From: Chrysopilus asiliformis
Lineage: Eukaryota > Arthropoda > Insecta > Diptera > Rhagionidae
Length of the DNA stretch: 64,000 bases
Assembly (NCBI GenBank): GCA_964034945.1
Contig: OZ035961.1
Location: 3,330,001-3,394,000 of the forward strand
Direction of reading: 5' to 3'
Shown here piece by piece: positions 46,439 through 59,094 of this stretch (positions are counted from its first letter, which is position 1; every line of letters begins with the position of its first letter). Below the pieces are notes generated by a model. The model was not told the origin of the DNA. It ran no database searches and worked only from the letters and a program-made list of their open reading frames with translations. The position numbers and the translations under genes were made by a program.

Positions 46439-47559
46439 CAGTCATTTTAATAACGATTTCAATCGTGAGTTTCAATCCAAATGTTACAAAAAAAAAAAAA
46501 TTTGAAAATATTTCTTTGTACATTGAATATTTTTAATATTTTTCGTATTTGAAATAAACAAATAAATTTTCTATTGTTTACTTAATTTCACCAGAAGATG
46601 CCTTTAATTCCTCAGGAGCTGAACTTGAAAAATAAATCGATAATTTTGCACGTATTCAAATGTAAAAATGTTTTTCAAACGTCCAACTTTAAATGTTACA
46701 ACGAAGAATTCAATGGAAAAGAACGACAAAATAATCTTTTGTGCTAAATTCAATTTATTTTTGAATGCTTCTCGTGAAATTGAAGGAAAATTTGATTTCG
46801 TATCTCAATAAGAAGAAATTAAGAATTTCTGGTGTCCGTACACGAATAGTCCTTAAGCAGGTAATTCTTAACTAAATAAAGGACAAAATCGTTGGTGTAG
46901 TAAAAAAAATTGGCACTTTTTGGATTTATAAAATGTTTTGTGAAAATTCTTTTCAGTTTTATTTCACTTCGGGGATACGGTTTGGTTGTGGTATGGATTC
47001 AATTTTTTTACTTATTCAAAAATGTGTAAAAGTTTTCTTTAAAAAAAAGTTTTCAAATTCGGTTAACAAACCAAAACATTCAGAACAAGCAAAATTTAGT
47101 TATTTCTATATCTGTATAGTTTAACTGTCCAGAAATATTATGTCTTAGGCACTCTTAGAAGTTGTTTTCATATTAAAGCATATTTAAATAGAACTTAACT
47201 TCGTTTTATTTATACAGAAATGAATTCATAATCCAAGTTTGTTTCCAAAGTTTTTAAAAATTCCTCTGTGCCGTTGCTTAGATATAAAGGACATACTCAG
47301 TCCTTTTTTATTTATATAACGTGAAAAATAAACAAGAACTTTCTGTAAAGTTTAATGAAATGTTATTTTAAATTACTTGATTCGGAATTCTTTCATTGTG
47401 TTTTATTTTCTTTTATAACTTTAATTTGTGTTTCTGTTATTAAGTGTTGTATCCAAGTGTTAACTTAAATCAAATTATGTTTGTAACATTTGTTTAAGTA
47501 AAATCATATGCTTAAAGATATTTTATGCAAAAATTCGGAATCAGATCTGTTAAAAATAC
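46439..47559. other. Intergenic, nothing recognised
   Basis: AT-rich, no supported feature. Confidence 0.3.
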
Positions 47560-47640
47560 GGTGACCATACTACCCAGATTAGTCGTGCAGTCTCGGAATC
47601 AGGTAAGTTGTCCCGGCGCGGCGTCCCGGAAACTTAACCC
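47560..47640. repeat. Second GGTGACCATAC-type repeat copy
   Basis: ACGGTGACCATACTACCCAG, then GTGCAGTCTCGGAATCAGG and GTCCCGG runs, parallels 32041-32105. Confidence 0.4.
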
Positions 47641-47674
47641 GGCTTGTAATATGTCAACACTAAAAGATCGATCA

Positions 47675-47916
47675 TTAACACGTTCGTGACATTGTGTACC
47701 ACTGGTGGTACATGTACAGTTTTTTAAAACCGCGTGAGTAAATAGTGCGGTAGTTTTTTTTTGTGGACGTAAATTTTTATTTCTAAGTGCAAAGTCCAAA
47801 TCCACCCACCCACCCACCAGTCCACCCGTGGTACACGATGTCCAAATGTTAAAAAAAAAGTTGAAAAAGCAAATGTCACGAACGTGTTAAACATGCAAAT
47901 GTCACGAACGTGTTAA
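47675..47916. mobile_element. TTAA-ended MITE, type CACGTTCGTGACAT, with duplicated end
   Basis: Left TTAACACGTTCGTGACATT and its inverse ending at 47890 form the TIRs. A subterminal inverted pair (GTGTACCAC / GTGGTACAC) follows. The right terminus is repeated in tandem: ATGTCACGAACGTGTTAA occurs at 47873-47890 and again ending near 47916, joined by ACATGCAA. Confidence 0.8.
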
Positions 47917-47964
47917 ACATGCAAATATTACTCTAATTCGGTTGCAGACTACTGTAATTCATTT

Positions 47965-48060
47965 ATTTACGCCTGCGGCGCATTTTTTCAACGTATTTTT
48001 AACTAGGGCGGATATGGCGAAAAAACTTTCACTACGACACATTTTTTTAATGGCTTTTCC
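47965..48060 (-). repeat. GCGCCGCAGGCG-motif repeat, inverted
   Basis: TACGCCTGCGGCGCATTTTT, with a weaker second instance near 48030, is the reverse of the motif at 15.7 and 35.0 kb. Confidence 0.45.
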
Positions 48061-51000
48061 TTAATTGGAGCTGCATTTATATATAAAAATGTGAAAAAAC
48101 CTGAAAAATGGAGGTATTTTTAGCTTGAAACTGCGTAACTTTTGATTTAAATCATTACGTCGCATTCTAATGTTTAAAAAATCGCCTACGGTTCATATTT
48201 AGTATTTTTTGCAGATTTGATTTCTTGATTCTCGCAAAAATTTTCAGTCTCGGAGTCTTTTTTCTTGACGCAACTTTTCCTTTGTTCGTTTGTGCAAGGA
48301 AACTTTTCAATTACATAACGATCAGATAAATTTTTTTTGTTTCTTTTCACACACACTCTTTTCTCACCCCTGCTCATCTTATCCAGAATAGGTATAAATT
48401 AAATATGTACATGTACAATCTAATTTTAAAAAAGTAAAAATCGTCACCATAAAAATTTTGCACAAAAATTGTATACTATTAGTAAAACTATGTTTAAAAA
48501 ACTGCCAAATCATTTTAAAATAAAATCTGTTTTAGCTCTGTAAAGTTTCCACCTTCCAAACTATTTTTTGCTGTCTATATTTTAAAGCAATTCCACTTAA
48601 AAGATAAAAGTATGACCTAAAAATATTAGATAATCGCCTTAGTAAAGTTCTTTCACATTTTCTATAATTTTCCGCATTAATTGCATAGTAGTATAAAGAG
48701 TAAAACTCCTCCGAAACGCCTATTCTCTGGTGTTTCACAGTTTTTTTCAAAGGATTCAAAAAAAATCTAAGGTATTAGTTAGATGGAAAGCACCTGCTCC
48801 AATTCTTAATATATTTATTGTGCTGATTATACTCGAAAACATACTCTGTTTGTCTATTTTTTAAATGTTTTGAATTGAGAATCTTTTGCCAAGATTATTA
48901 ATATCTCTTGTGAAAAGTTCCTTTTATGCGTTTGCATCGATTTTCGAAACCAAAAGCATCAAATACAAACAATCCTCGCTTCTCTTGGAATTTTCATTTG
49001 AAACATTTTAAACAAGCACGTATTGCAATTCAACGTGACCTAAATTTATCGATTTCCAATCAAATTGAAATGCATTGAACTGAAACTCTGAAAAGCAAAT
49101 GTAGAAAGCAATAAAGGAAGAATTTTATTTCCCAGATGTTTTGTTTAATTAATATTGCATGGAATATCTTCACACAGATGTATTTAATGCGGTTTTGTGT
49201 TCTATTAGAACTCTTTTGAATTTAGAACAGTATTTTGTTTAATTCGGTGAAATATGTCTTATTAAATCAGAAAATTAACAGAATAAGTAATTAAAAATGA
49301 AAAAAAAACTGAATCTGCAACAAAAAGCGGCTTGTAGGAGGAACATAACATACTCAAAAGCACTACTTTGGCCACAGATCCCCCTACTCATGGTTCCGCC
49401 ATCTCTTCCGGGACAAAACCAGTAACTTGCCGAATATCAAATAATGAAATTTCGGCAAAAAACCATATATTCGACTATTTGAGTTTGAATGCCCTGACTT
49501 CCATACTGCTATACCTAACAATGTAACATTTTTACAATTGGTTTTTGATGGAACCGATTTTTTTTAAAAACTCTTTTGGGTGCTGTTGGATTTTTCAAAA
49601 CCTCACCATAAATCACAAACGTTTTTTAACAGCACTTTAGGACAGCATAAGAGTTTATTTTAATAAAATTGTCAAGAGTATTTTAAAAATGCATTTACAT
49701 ACATGATGCCACATCTGTACTCGTCCTGATAACGAACACCGGAAAAGTTTTTCAATAAAAGGAGCTTACATCCCAAAAGTTTTATCCTCGTCCGCAGACA
49801 ATGTGTGGTGATTTTAATGATTTCAGAAAGGAGATAAGTGAATCCAACGTTGGTTACGCTATTCTATCTATAAATAGTTGATGTAAACAACTTTGCTATT
49901 ATCGTTGCCATTCACGTATAGACTTTCTTTTAGCTCCAAAACAAACCTAATCTTTTACTTGGCATCGTCCTGGTTACAATTTTTTCCGAAAATTAATCTC
50001 CTCCCATTTTGCCGTCATGTGCTCAAAACATTGTCAACCTCGATCAATTTTAAATTGGATTAGTGAGACATGTTCGTTTGTCTGGTAATGCGCCGTATTT
50101 TTCACTGTCAATAGTTGAGGAAAATTTCTCGTCATTTCAGGAAAATCGTTACATACTTGATTAGATATGAAACCAAGTATCATAGTCGAGCACCCAAAAA
50201 AAAACAACAACTTTGCATTCAAAGAACGAATGTTGGACATTTTTTTAAGTAAAGTAACGCATTGAGTCCGAAATATCGATTTTCAAGTGGGAAATGTGGC
50301 CAAATTTTTTAGCATTGATTTTTACTTGAGCACAAAAAACCCAAAGCGGAAGAAAAAGGAATAATGATGCAACAACAATTTCGGCGGTTTGTGAAAATTT
50401 CGAATTACTGGCACGTATTTATTTACAGATGGTGCTGCAAAGTCCAGACTATTTATTTATCTTAAGTTATTATGATTCACCTTTTGGTGTTTTGATGTTT
50501 GATGTTTTTATGAAACCACGGCTGGAATTGGCCCTCGTAACAGTTAATCCGCTTTTGTTGGTCGTTCAATACTTTTTAACGTAACCACTTTAACACAGCG
50601 AATGACCGACTTTTTTTGTAATTTTCAGGAGTTTTTGTGGGGTTTTTCCTTGTGTAACAACAACAATTTAGCCGTCTAGCGTAACAAACCGAAAAACAAC
50701 AATGGTAACAAATAAAAGGGACCTCCTTTCATTCACTGAAAGGTAAATACGTGAAAATTCTCCGATGTCAAATTTTAGCACTTTTCCAGAAACGTCTGCA
50801 CGGCGCGAAAGCACAAACCACTTTGAATGAAAATGGGGCCAACCAAATGAAAACATACCACTCGGTTGGGAAAAAAAAGTTTTTCTTTTAAAGGGGGTTG
50901 GAAAAGCTTTCTGCAACATGGATTTTAAATGTTTATGGATGAGATGTTGGTATAGACCCTTTTTATGGTTGATAAGTGTAGTAAAGATTTTCTATTTATT

Positions 51001-51192
51001 TTTCTCGATTTTTTCGGAAGCTGAAACTTTTGTATTTTAGATTTAGTATACCGAATACCGTTTCCCCCTCTCCTATAGAAATGGATTTTTTTTAAATAAA
51101 TATTTTGTCTGTCAGCCTATAGAGTATTTGACGATTGGCCCTGGCAATTGTAGGTTTTCTTATGTTTTTATATAGAATTGGACATTCCTGAA
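48061..51192. other. Intergenic, nothing recognised
   Basis: About 3 kb of AT-rich sequence with only short open frames and no codon or motif character that I could support. Confidence 0.3.
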
Positions 51193-51560
51193 CATTTTTA
51201 CTTTTTGATACGAAGCACAAAAACGAAGTATAGAAAAGTCATGAAGCATAAAAAGGTATAGCATTTATAAAAATCTCTTAATTTTAAAACCTCTTAATTT
51301 TACATGAAAAACATTTTCCGAGCATTTCTGAGTCGATTGGAACAAAAATAATAAGAATAGTATTCCCCACAATTCTGTATTTTAACGTAATCCGTTATCT
51401 TTTACCGTTATTGAGATATTTCCAATAAGTAAAAAAAAATATTTCTCCAAATCGTTTGCAAACTAATCGTTCTTTGAAAGAAAAAACAGTTAAAGGAAGA
51501 ACTAAAGGTATTAAAATTGATATCTTTTACTGTTGAGATATTTCAAATTTTCTAAACAAA
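51193..51560 (+). mobile_element. Array-family element without the array
   Basis: Head-like TTTTTACTTTTTGATACGAA, then CATTTTCCGAGCATTTCTGA with GAGTCGATTGGA, then TTATCTTTTACCGTTATTGA, follows the order of the 37-kb element, but the GTCTGTCA array and its flank are missing. Confidence 0.55.
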
Positions 51561-51968
51561 AAAATTGATAATTATTTTTGTGATCTTATTTTATTTGTCG
51601 GGTTATAGTGCAGATTGGGAGGAGATGTGGATTTTGTATAAGAAATTCATGTACTGTTCACATAAGATATTTTTAAATATATTTTCAGCCTTTCCGAGAA
51701 AACCCAGATGTTTGTGTTTAACCATTGAAACATTTCTGATTCAATAAAAAGTTGCTCATGAAAAGATCCCACGGAAAAATTAAAATTTGAAAGTTATTGA
51801 ATTAGAAAAAGAATAAAATTCGAAGGGTTTGTTTTGTCAAAACATTATGTTAGATAACAACTGTAATAAATAAAAAGATTTTAATAAATTTGTATTTTTC
51901 CAGAAATTTTTAATTTATATTTTAACTGCCACAATAATTAAATGATTTTACGGTAATTTACAATAATA

Positions 51969-52069
51969 GGGGTATTCACCTCGCAAAACCTTCGCAAGAA
52001 TTGTAAAGGTCGCAAATTGGGCCAAAAACTCAGTTTCACGACGATTTTGCGAGGTGGAATGAATATTCT
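51969..52069. mobile_element. Short palindromic MITE-like sequence
   Basis: GGGTATTCACCTCGCAAAAC at the left and TTTTGCGAGGTGGAATGAAT at the right are imperfect inverses around a ~50-bp core. Confidence 0.45.
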
Positions 52070-54310
52070 AAAATTATTATTTTCAAAGTGTTTTGATTTA
52101 TATTCAAATGTTAAGATTTAGTTCCTCTTTTAGCCACGGCGACACGTTCTTAGTAAACGATTTAGTTCATTTTTTCATCGCCGAGAAAAAAAAATTTGGA
52201 ACTGTATTCTATTGAGACACGGTCTAAATTCGCTTGTTGACTGTCGACGCAATTAATGCGAGTGCAACAGAAAACTGGAAAAAAGATAGCATGAGTTTTC
52301 TAGAAGATTTTTTATGGGAAATTTGCTCGAACGAAGCTGAACATTTTTGAACAAAGCTCAGAAGCAAAAGGGTGAGTTAGCACTAAATTGTTGTAGAATT
52401 TGTGATAAAAAAGTGTTAAATTGCTGGGAGAACCGCTGCAGTATTGTTTAAAGTGACAATAAATTGGAAAAACGCACTGCAAAGTTGAAAAATCTGCTAA
52501 ATAAGATTCAGGTAATTTGCGAGTGGCCAATTTTCACTATCGATTTTCAATCACATCGGAGGTAATTTTTCAGTCGCGTCTTGCAAACGCCATTTCCAAT
52601 TATGAGTAGATATGCTAATTGCAAGAAATCGCTATATTTCATCTGTGTTTGCAATGCTAAAAGTGCAAAATTCAATTATAGAAAATTACGTCTCCATTTT
52701 GATTTCGTTGGTCACCAATTTGTTCCCCGAAAAAAACGTGTTTCCCGCAAACCAGCCTCGTTATCAAGTCATTGTGAAATGAATTCTTCGGGCTGACTTC
52801 CAAAGTCCGATCGAAAGGAAAATTTCGAGGGGCTTCCTGGAGAAACTGTTTTCAAAGTAGACAAGTTGAGCGTGAAAACGGTAATTTCTAGAAAATCCCG
52901 TCCAAGGTGGAACTTGCATGTGTGCTGCATAGACGGATTACTCAGCCGATGTGTGTGTGTATGTCGTACGGTCCGCAGTTTGACGTTTACCGGGGATCTA
53001 GGGCTCCAGCGGGAGCTCTGGGGCTTGCGGAAAGCACAGAATGTGAATCGATTCAGTGGCTGTCTGCGTCGGCTGCTATGGCGCAGCAGTTTTACGAAAA
53101 TAAATTAATGGAAGTTTCTTGATTTCATTACATCATTCCACTCGCTTGTTGACGACGCGAAGCGAACAAATCTTCCCAATTGATTGTCTATCGAAAGACG
53201 TAACGCCCCAGTCGATTGTTTCAATCAGCTGAGATTTCTAGGTGATCCCCCTTGAGATTTACACCCAAATCGGTAAACAGAAAAGCAAGCACCGCCACAA
53301 TCGTAGAGCAAACATTCGCAGAGCTGGTTTTTCAGAAGTAATTTTTTAATATTTACAAATAATTCATTGACTCGGTTAAGATTTGTAGCGTATTTCTGTG
53401 GTGAAAAACTTGCACTTCGATTTTAAATCACAACCCACCGCCCTGGGGAACTGTGGAAGGGTGCAGGAAACTACCTGGGCAGCAAATCGGGGTCGATATT
53501 CTGCTTCTATTTCCGGACATCGAATCGTCCAGATTGTAGTTTATCCGATTGTGTTGAAACCACCCATTGGCTAGTATATAAGATTACAAAATCGATTTCA
53601 ACCACGGTTGGTTAAGTCTCCGATTAAATTACGGCGACTCACAAAAGACTGTGATTAAAACTGGAGCGTCCTATGGAAATCTGGTTTCTAGTAGATATTA
53701 TCTACGCTACTTCATCGAATGTTGTAAAAAAAATCGACAACGAAATGCAAAGTTCGACGCTTTGTTTAATCAATGAAACGGTGCCGGTGTTCAAGGTCTC
53801 TCTGACTGATTTAAATGTCGAATTTAACCTTTCTGGAGTCCGCTAATGTCGTATAGATTCGACTATCGTATGATGTGCTGTATTTAGCATTTTTTCTACG
53901 GTTCTTTATTGAAACACGTGCTCCTAGCATTAGACTTGACCTGCCCTTCACCAGTTTGACGGAGGTTACTACCCAAAAGAGAAATAAAAATTGAAAACTT
54001 TTTTTCTTTAGCATTTTCCGGGAATTTTCCTTTCCTCGCATTTCTGTGTAACTCCAAGCACTTGAATAGTTTTGAAATATTTCAAATATTGCCTGCTGGT
54101 GATTATCAAGTAGAATATTGAAATATTTACTACTTAATGTTGTTAGTTTTGATGGAAATATGCAACTAAGTGCGAATCTGTGGTAATAGTATTATGGAAA
54201 TGTGCAATACTTTGCTTGAATAATAATAAATTAAACAGTCTGCTAGAATCTGGCCTCGTACTGTGATTCAACATCACAGAGCTTTTCCCTAAGCTTTTTA
54301 TTAACCAGAG
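52070..54310. other. Region of slightly raised GC, no gene resolved
   Basis: Between about 52.5 and 53.5 kb the sequence is less AT-rich than its surroundings and contains CpG-bearing stretches (GACGACGCGAAGCGAAC). It could hold a promoter or 5' non-coding exon of a neighbouring gene. I could not connect any frame here to a coding exon by phase. Confidence 0.3.
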
Positions 54311-54438
54311 GCCCTATCACCGAACACGATACGATTGGTGCGAATCGTAAACTCAATGTTGTTGTTAGTGTTTTATACCAACAACAACAATATTGAGTTT
54401 GCGATTTGAACCAATCGTATTGTGTTCGGTGATAGGGC
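54311..54438. mobile_element. 128-bp near-perfect palindromic MITE
   Basis: GCCCTATCACCGAACAC at the left and its exact inverse at the right. Pairing continues through CGATTGG and ACTCAAT blocks to a small loop around GTTTTATACC. Non-coding. Confidence 0.8.
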
Positions 54439-54490
54439 TTCAGAATCAAGCCAATTCGAACCCTGGGCTTTATAATTAACGTGACTTATT

Positions 54491-54703
54491 TTAACACATT
54501 AAGTGTCACGTCTTTCATATTTGTATGCACAACACGCATCGATGTAAGTAAATTGTGACAAGAATCGTTGTGCATTAAAGCGTGTTCTTCTGTAGATGTA
54601 AATGAAAAAAACGGGCGAGCTTTAAAAAAAGTCTTATGAGACCAAAAATATAACGACAAAAATGGAGATACGACCTAATGAGATACGTCACTCAATGTGT
54701 TAA
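54491..54703. mobile_element. TTAA-ended MITE, type CACATTAAGTG
   Basis: TTAACACATTAAGTGTCACG and inverted TTAACACATTGAGTGACG share 16 of the first 18 bases. The core is 213 bp and non-coding. Confidence 0.7.
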
Positions 54704-54889
54704 TAGGTTGACCCTCAACATGCCAAGAAACAGTTGTTTTTAACTATAAATCGGACGAGAAACTATTCAATTTAATACTTTTTCAGACTCCGTTTCAAAG
54801 AGACAATCATTTAGAATTTTTTCCTGGACACAAAAATCCACTTTGGCTTAAATGCAAACTTTACTAAGAGCCTCTTAAATCTGGAACGG

Positions 54890-55260
54890 AATCCCCTTCG
54901 TCTAACGACTTGGATTCTAACTGGGAACTCCCTCCTGAAGAATCACGCCTTCAAGATGAGGCTGGTGGATAATCCACAATGTGGGGGTTGCGGGGAAGAG
55001 CAGGAAACGGTGGAGCATTTCTTGTGTCACTGTCCAGCCTTAATCCTTACTCGCGTCAAATTCTTCGGCCATCCCTTTCTAGAGGAACTCAGGGCTGGGA
55101 GCCGATTCGGAAATACACAGCACTGTCGGGATGGCTGAACAACCGGACTTGAGCTCAATCTGCTCCAGCGAGGGACATCGGAAGTGTACAATGGGCCCAA
55201 TTTGAGGCCTACGTGCGTGGGGTTCCCTTGTAAGCCCCCCCTCCTACAATCAAACCATCA
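54890..55260 (+). pseudogene. 3' fragment of a non-LTR retrotransposon (zinc-knuckle-like C-terminus)
   Basis: Frame 54956-55138 carries CGGCGEEQETVEHFLCHCPA, a Cys/His pattern (CxxC...HxxxxC) typical of the C-terminal end of I/R1/jockey-type RT proteins. Upstream, before the first Met, the same frame still reads as related protein. The domain is cut off at both sides, and RT motifs are absent. Confidence 0.7.
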
Positions 55261-55808
55261 AGATCCACTGAACGTTTCTCACCACATTTGTGATTCGCCT
55301 CTCCTGTCTTCCGGCGTCTCGCAAACATTTTTCTTATAAATATTAACATGAATAATCTTCACAGCTTGACCAATCTTTATAGCCATGTGACTGCTTATTA
55401 CTTAATTGCCCTTCTCCAGTTCTCCAGAATTTAATAAACTTTGTATTTGTTAACGTAGTCAAAGTATAGTCAATCCAAGTAATTTCACTTCCATTTGACA
55501 CCATGAGTGCGAACGAGAAGCGACACTTTTCTCATGAGTATGAACGAGAAACACTACAGTCAGTCGATTGCCCCTTGTCTCTTTGTCATGCTTCACACGA
55601 AATCACTTCCATCCGCACTAGTGCAACGTCATTTTGACAAATAATTTTGTATGAACTGAAGCTACTTGACGTACTTCTACACTGCTTATCAATTAATGAT
55701 GAAATGTCTTAACCGCAGTTATGCCACAAAAATGTGGTTTAATTATCATTGGTTCAACTATTAAAACATTTGATATAACGTTAAGACAAATAGCCACGAT
55801 TTCTTTTA
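55261..55808. other. Intergenic, nothing recognised
   Basis: No coding frame. It could include the promoter or first non-coding exon of the DnaJ gene, but no decisive signal was found. Confidence 0.3.
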
Positions 55809-56243
55809 CAGTGGAGCCTCAATTCGTGGTCGCCTCAGTTTCAGTTCGTGAATAAACTTTTGAACCCAAAAAATGCCTCGGTTCGTGAACAATGTTTCGG
55901 TTTGTGAACAAAACTTCGATTTATGTACACAAATATGGCAATAAAAAGTAAAACAGATGTCTTGTAAGGGGAAAAACCTCAATAAAATTGTTGTATGGTG
56001 TTTTTCTTTGAAACAATAATCTTCCCTTCTCCTAAATGCATATCTAGGACATCAACTCTTCTTTGAACAGCTGAAACTACTTTTTATTTTCGTTCATAAG
56101 TTTGCTATGTATTGAATTTGTTTTACTTTGCCTATGCCTGTGATTAAGTACAAAATATCCCGAGGGTCGGGAATGGATTAAATAGTTTTACATTGGTTTC
56201 GGTTCGTGAACGCAGATTAAGTTCGTTAACCAAGGCTTCATTG
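55809..56243. mobile_element. pogo/Tigger-like MITE, TA-flanked
   Basis: Left end CAGTGGAGCCTCAATTCGTG and inverted right end CAATGAAGCCTTGGTTAACG resemble the CAGTGGAACCTCG-type termini of Tigger/pogo transposons. TA flanks both ends (55807-55808; 56244-56245). Repeated CGGTTCGTGAAC motifs lie inside both ends. No transposase. Confidence 0.75.
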
Positions 56244-56571
56244 TAATTTAGTGCGGAGGAATTATCTTAATTACACCTTTTTAGATTTGGGCAGTGCCAA
56301 CTTGAATAATCTGTGATGTCCATAAAATACGTGACGTTATTTATTTGCCCTTTCAGACTTCTTCTGGCCCAACGATTTGCCACTTTTTCTTTGACGCTCC
56401 CTTAAAGACAGACGACATATTTTATGAAGTGTCCATAAATAATTTCTGGATAACTAAACTTTTGTTATTTTTAATTCAAGAAATGGAAATTTTTTACTGC
56501 GTGAATTTCAATACTAGTGAAGCAAAACAAAATTTTCTTTCTTAATAAGCGACTGTTTCGATTTACAGAAA

Positions 56572-56587
56572 AAGTAACTGAACAAGA
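56572..56587 (+). other. 5' UTR segment after a splice acceptor
   Basis: CGATTTACAG precedes 56572, leaving only 16 nt before the ATG, which has the context AGAATGG. An upstream intron in the 5' UTR is inferred. Confidence 0.5.
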
Positions 56588-57955
56588 ATGGTTAAGGAAA
56601 CTGTATACTACGATGTTTTGGGCGTAAAGCCAAGTGCAACCGCAGACGAACTGAAGAAAGCGTACAGAAAGTTGGCGCTGAAATACCATCCCGACAAGAA
56701 TCCAAATGAGGGTGAGAAATTCAAGCAAATCTCGCAGGCCTACGAAGTCCTCTCCGACGCGGACAAACGGGCAATGTACGATGAGGGCGGCGAAGCAGCC
56801 ATCAAACAGGGTGGAAACGGAGGCGGCGGATTCAAGAGTGCTATGGATTTGTTCGAGATGTTCTTCCGTGGTGGCTTCCCAGGCCAAGGGTAAGTTTGAA
56901 ATGTGCAAAAATTATGGCGGAAATGGGAGAATTTCAATTGTTTTGTTGTCCTTTCAGTGGTCATCGTGAACGTCGCGGCAAGGATTTAGTGCACAAGATG
57001 TCAGTTACTTTGGAGGAGCTTTACAACAGCGCGGTTCGCAAGTTGGCACTTCAAAAGAGTGTTATCTGTGATAAATGCGAGGGACGAGGCGGCAAGAAGG
57101 GCCTTGTCGAAAAATGTCAGCAGTGCCGTGGCTACGGTGTAGAGACGAAAACCCATCAGATTGCACCCGGCGTTATCCATCAAATCGAGCAAATGTGCCG
57201 GAAGTGTAATGGCCAAGGTGAACTGATTTCCGAGAAGGATCGATGCAAACACTGCGCCGGACGAAAGACAATGCGCGAAAGGAAAATTCTCGAGGTGCAC
57301 ATCGAGAAGGGAATGCGTGACGGACAGAAGATTGTATTCAATGGGGAGGGTGATCAGGAGCCTGATTTACAGCCAGGCGATATTGTTATTGTGCTGGAGG
57401 AGAAGGAGCACTCAACGTTTATGCGAGCTGGACACGATCTTATTATGAAGATGCCAATTCAATTGGTTGAATCGCTTTGCGGTTTCCAGAAAGTTATCAA
57501 AACGCTCGATGATCGTGATTTGGTGATCACTTCTCTGCCGGGTGAAGTCATCAAAACTGGTGAACCGAAATGTATCCTTGGCGAAGGTATGCCCATGTAC
57601 AAGAATCCATTCGAAAAGGGACGTCTTGTCATCACTTTTACGGTTGTCTTCCCCGAATCAATCCCAGCCGAATTAGTTGCAACTCTGGAGCAATGTCTGC
57701 CTCCCAGACCGGTTATTTCGATTCCAATTAATGCAGAGGAATGCAATCTGGTGAGTTTCAGTTGGGATTTTTTTTTGTTTTTTATTCGATGGTATTTTGA
57801 GAAGAGATTTACTAACAATCGAATTTCGTCGTTTCGTTTAGGTTAACTTGGATCCAGAACAAGAGAGCCGTCGACGACAGAGACAAGCATACGAAGAGGA
57901 CGACGACGGTGGCTATCATCATGGACCAAGAATCCAGCAATGCACCACTAGTTAA
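56588..57955 (+). CDS. Droj2: DnaJ (Hsp40) class A co-chaperone, Droj2/DNAJA1-like
   Basis: Exons 56588-56889, 56958-57750 and 57842-57955 (GTAAGT and GTGAGT donors, CTTTCAG and CGTTTAG acceptors) join in phase to 402 aa, about the length of animal DNAJA1. It stimulates Hsp70 ATPase and delivers substrates in the cytosol. The J domain (residues 1-70) has HPD at 34-36. A short Gly/Phe linker (GGNGGGGF) follows. The zinc domain (about 138-208) has [24 protein letters not shown] and CKHCAGRK. Two beta domains follow. The acidic DDDGG tail ends CTTS, a CaaX-like motif compatible with farnesylation, as in DNAJA1 (CQTS). ATTTACAG before 56572 is a likely acceptor in the 5' UTR, so a non-coding first exon is expected. 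AATAAA at 58217-58222 is a candidate poly(A) signal. Convergent with WDR36. Confidence 0.96.
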
Positions 57956-59094
57956 ATCTATCTATCGTGTAGAGCTTTTTTCTAATATTTAACACAACAT
58001 TATGTAATATTTTTTTCGGTTTTAAGTGATTACATTATGATTTTTATTTGTTAATTATTTTTGTCTTTACACAACAAATGCGCATCATTTTTTTTTTACA
58101 TTGCCGTGAAAACAAAAACACCGTCGGATTCAACTGTTCTGTCTTTTCTAAATACATTTCGATTAAGTCACAGCAAAATTTATAATCAAAACATACTCTA
58201 AAATATACAAATAACTAATAAATCGACAAAGAAAAAGATAGATTTAAAAAAAATGCATTTGAATTGGCACGGCTATGAAAATATCCTGGTGGAAAAAGAT
58301 ATCTTCATTGCGTCATCAAAAGTTGTTTTACACATACACGCATCAACTTCATTCCTAAATATTTTTTGTGTTTTTAAATAAATCGCTTTAATTTATTTAA
58401 AAATAAAAAATAAACTTAAATTCACTGAAAGTTTTACTTTTTTTTTAACCAATTTTTTATTGGAGTTAAATTCGATTTTTTTTAAAATTAAATTTTAGTT
58501 TTTACTCTTTAAAGATGTTTCGTTTTTTTTTTAAATTCATCAAATACGCATCGGTTCTCGAAACGCTTGAAAATTTTAGTAACGAGTTACAAATATGTGA
58601 CAGGTTTTCCATAACTATAATAAAATTTGAAAATGAAAAATGTATACATACTTAAATAGGTAACTTTTATCCATGCAGAAAAAAAATAAAACAAACAATT
58701 GAGACATAGAAAATAAACAAAATGTATTGCTGTAAACTTTAATCAAGAAAAAAAATCCTTATGGTGTTTTACTGAGAAGCGATGTTTCGCTACATTAATT
58801 GTAATTAGTGATGAAATATTTCTGTCGGCCAGTGATACAAAAATTACCAAAGTTGATAACTCTCTCGAATAACTATTTAGTGTTTAACCATTGAACCATT
58901 TCTGATTCATGGTTTATACTCAACCTTTTAGCATTGAATCCTATTGGAATTTCTCGGCTTATAAGGAAATTTGGATGTGAAAACATCCGCAAAAATAATA
59001 TAATTTTGTTGTTCTCTCGAATAACTCTCGAAGGAAATGGGATTCCATGAGGCAGTAGAAGAAAAAGCTAGCAAAATGGAATGTTAAATTACTT
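57956..59094. other. 3' UTR and intergenic sequence after Droj2
   Basis: Extremely AT-rich; AATAAA at 58217-58222 and further hexamers. No gene or repeat recognised. Confidence 0.5.

Noticed and set aside
52866..53122. Overlapping 70-80 codon frames in the GC-raised segment
   Set aside because: No recognised motif, no matching splice phases, and two frames compete over the same bases.
56471..56908. 145-codon frame antisense to the DnaJ first coding exon
   Set aside because: Shadow frame of a strongly conserved gene on the other strand.
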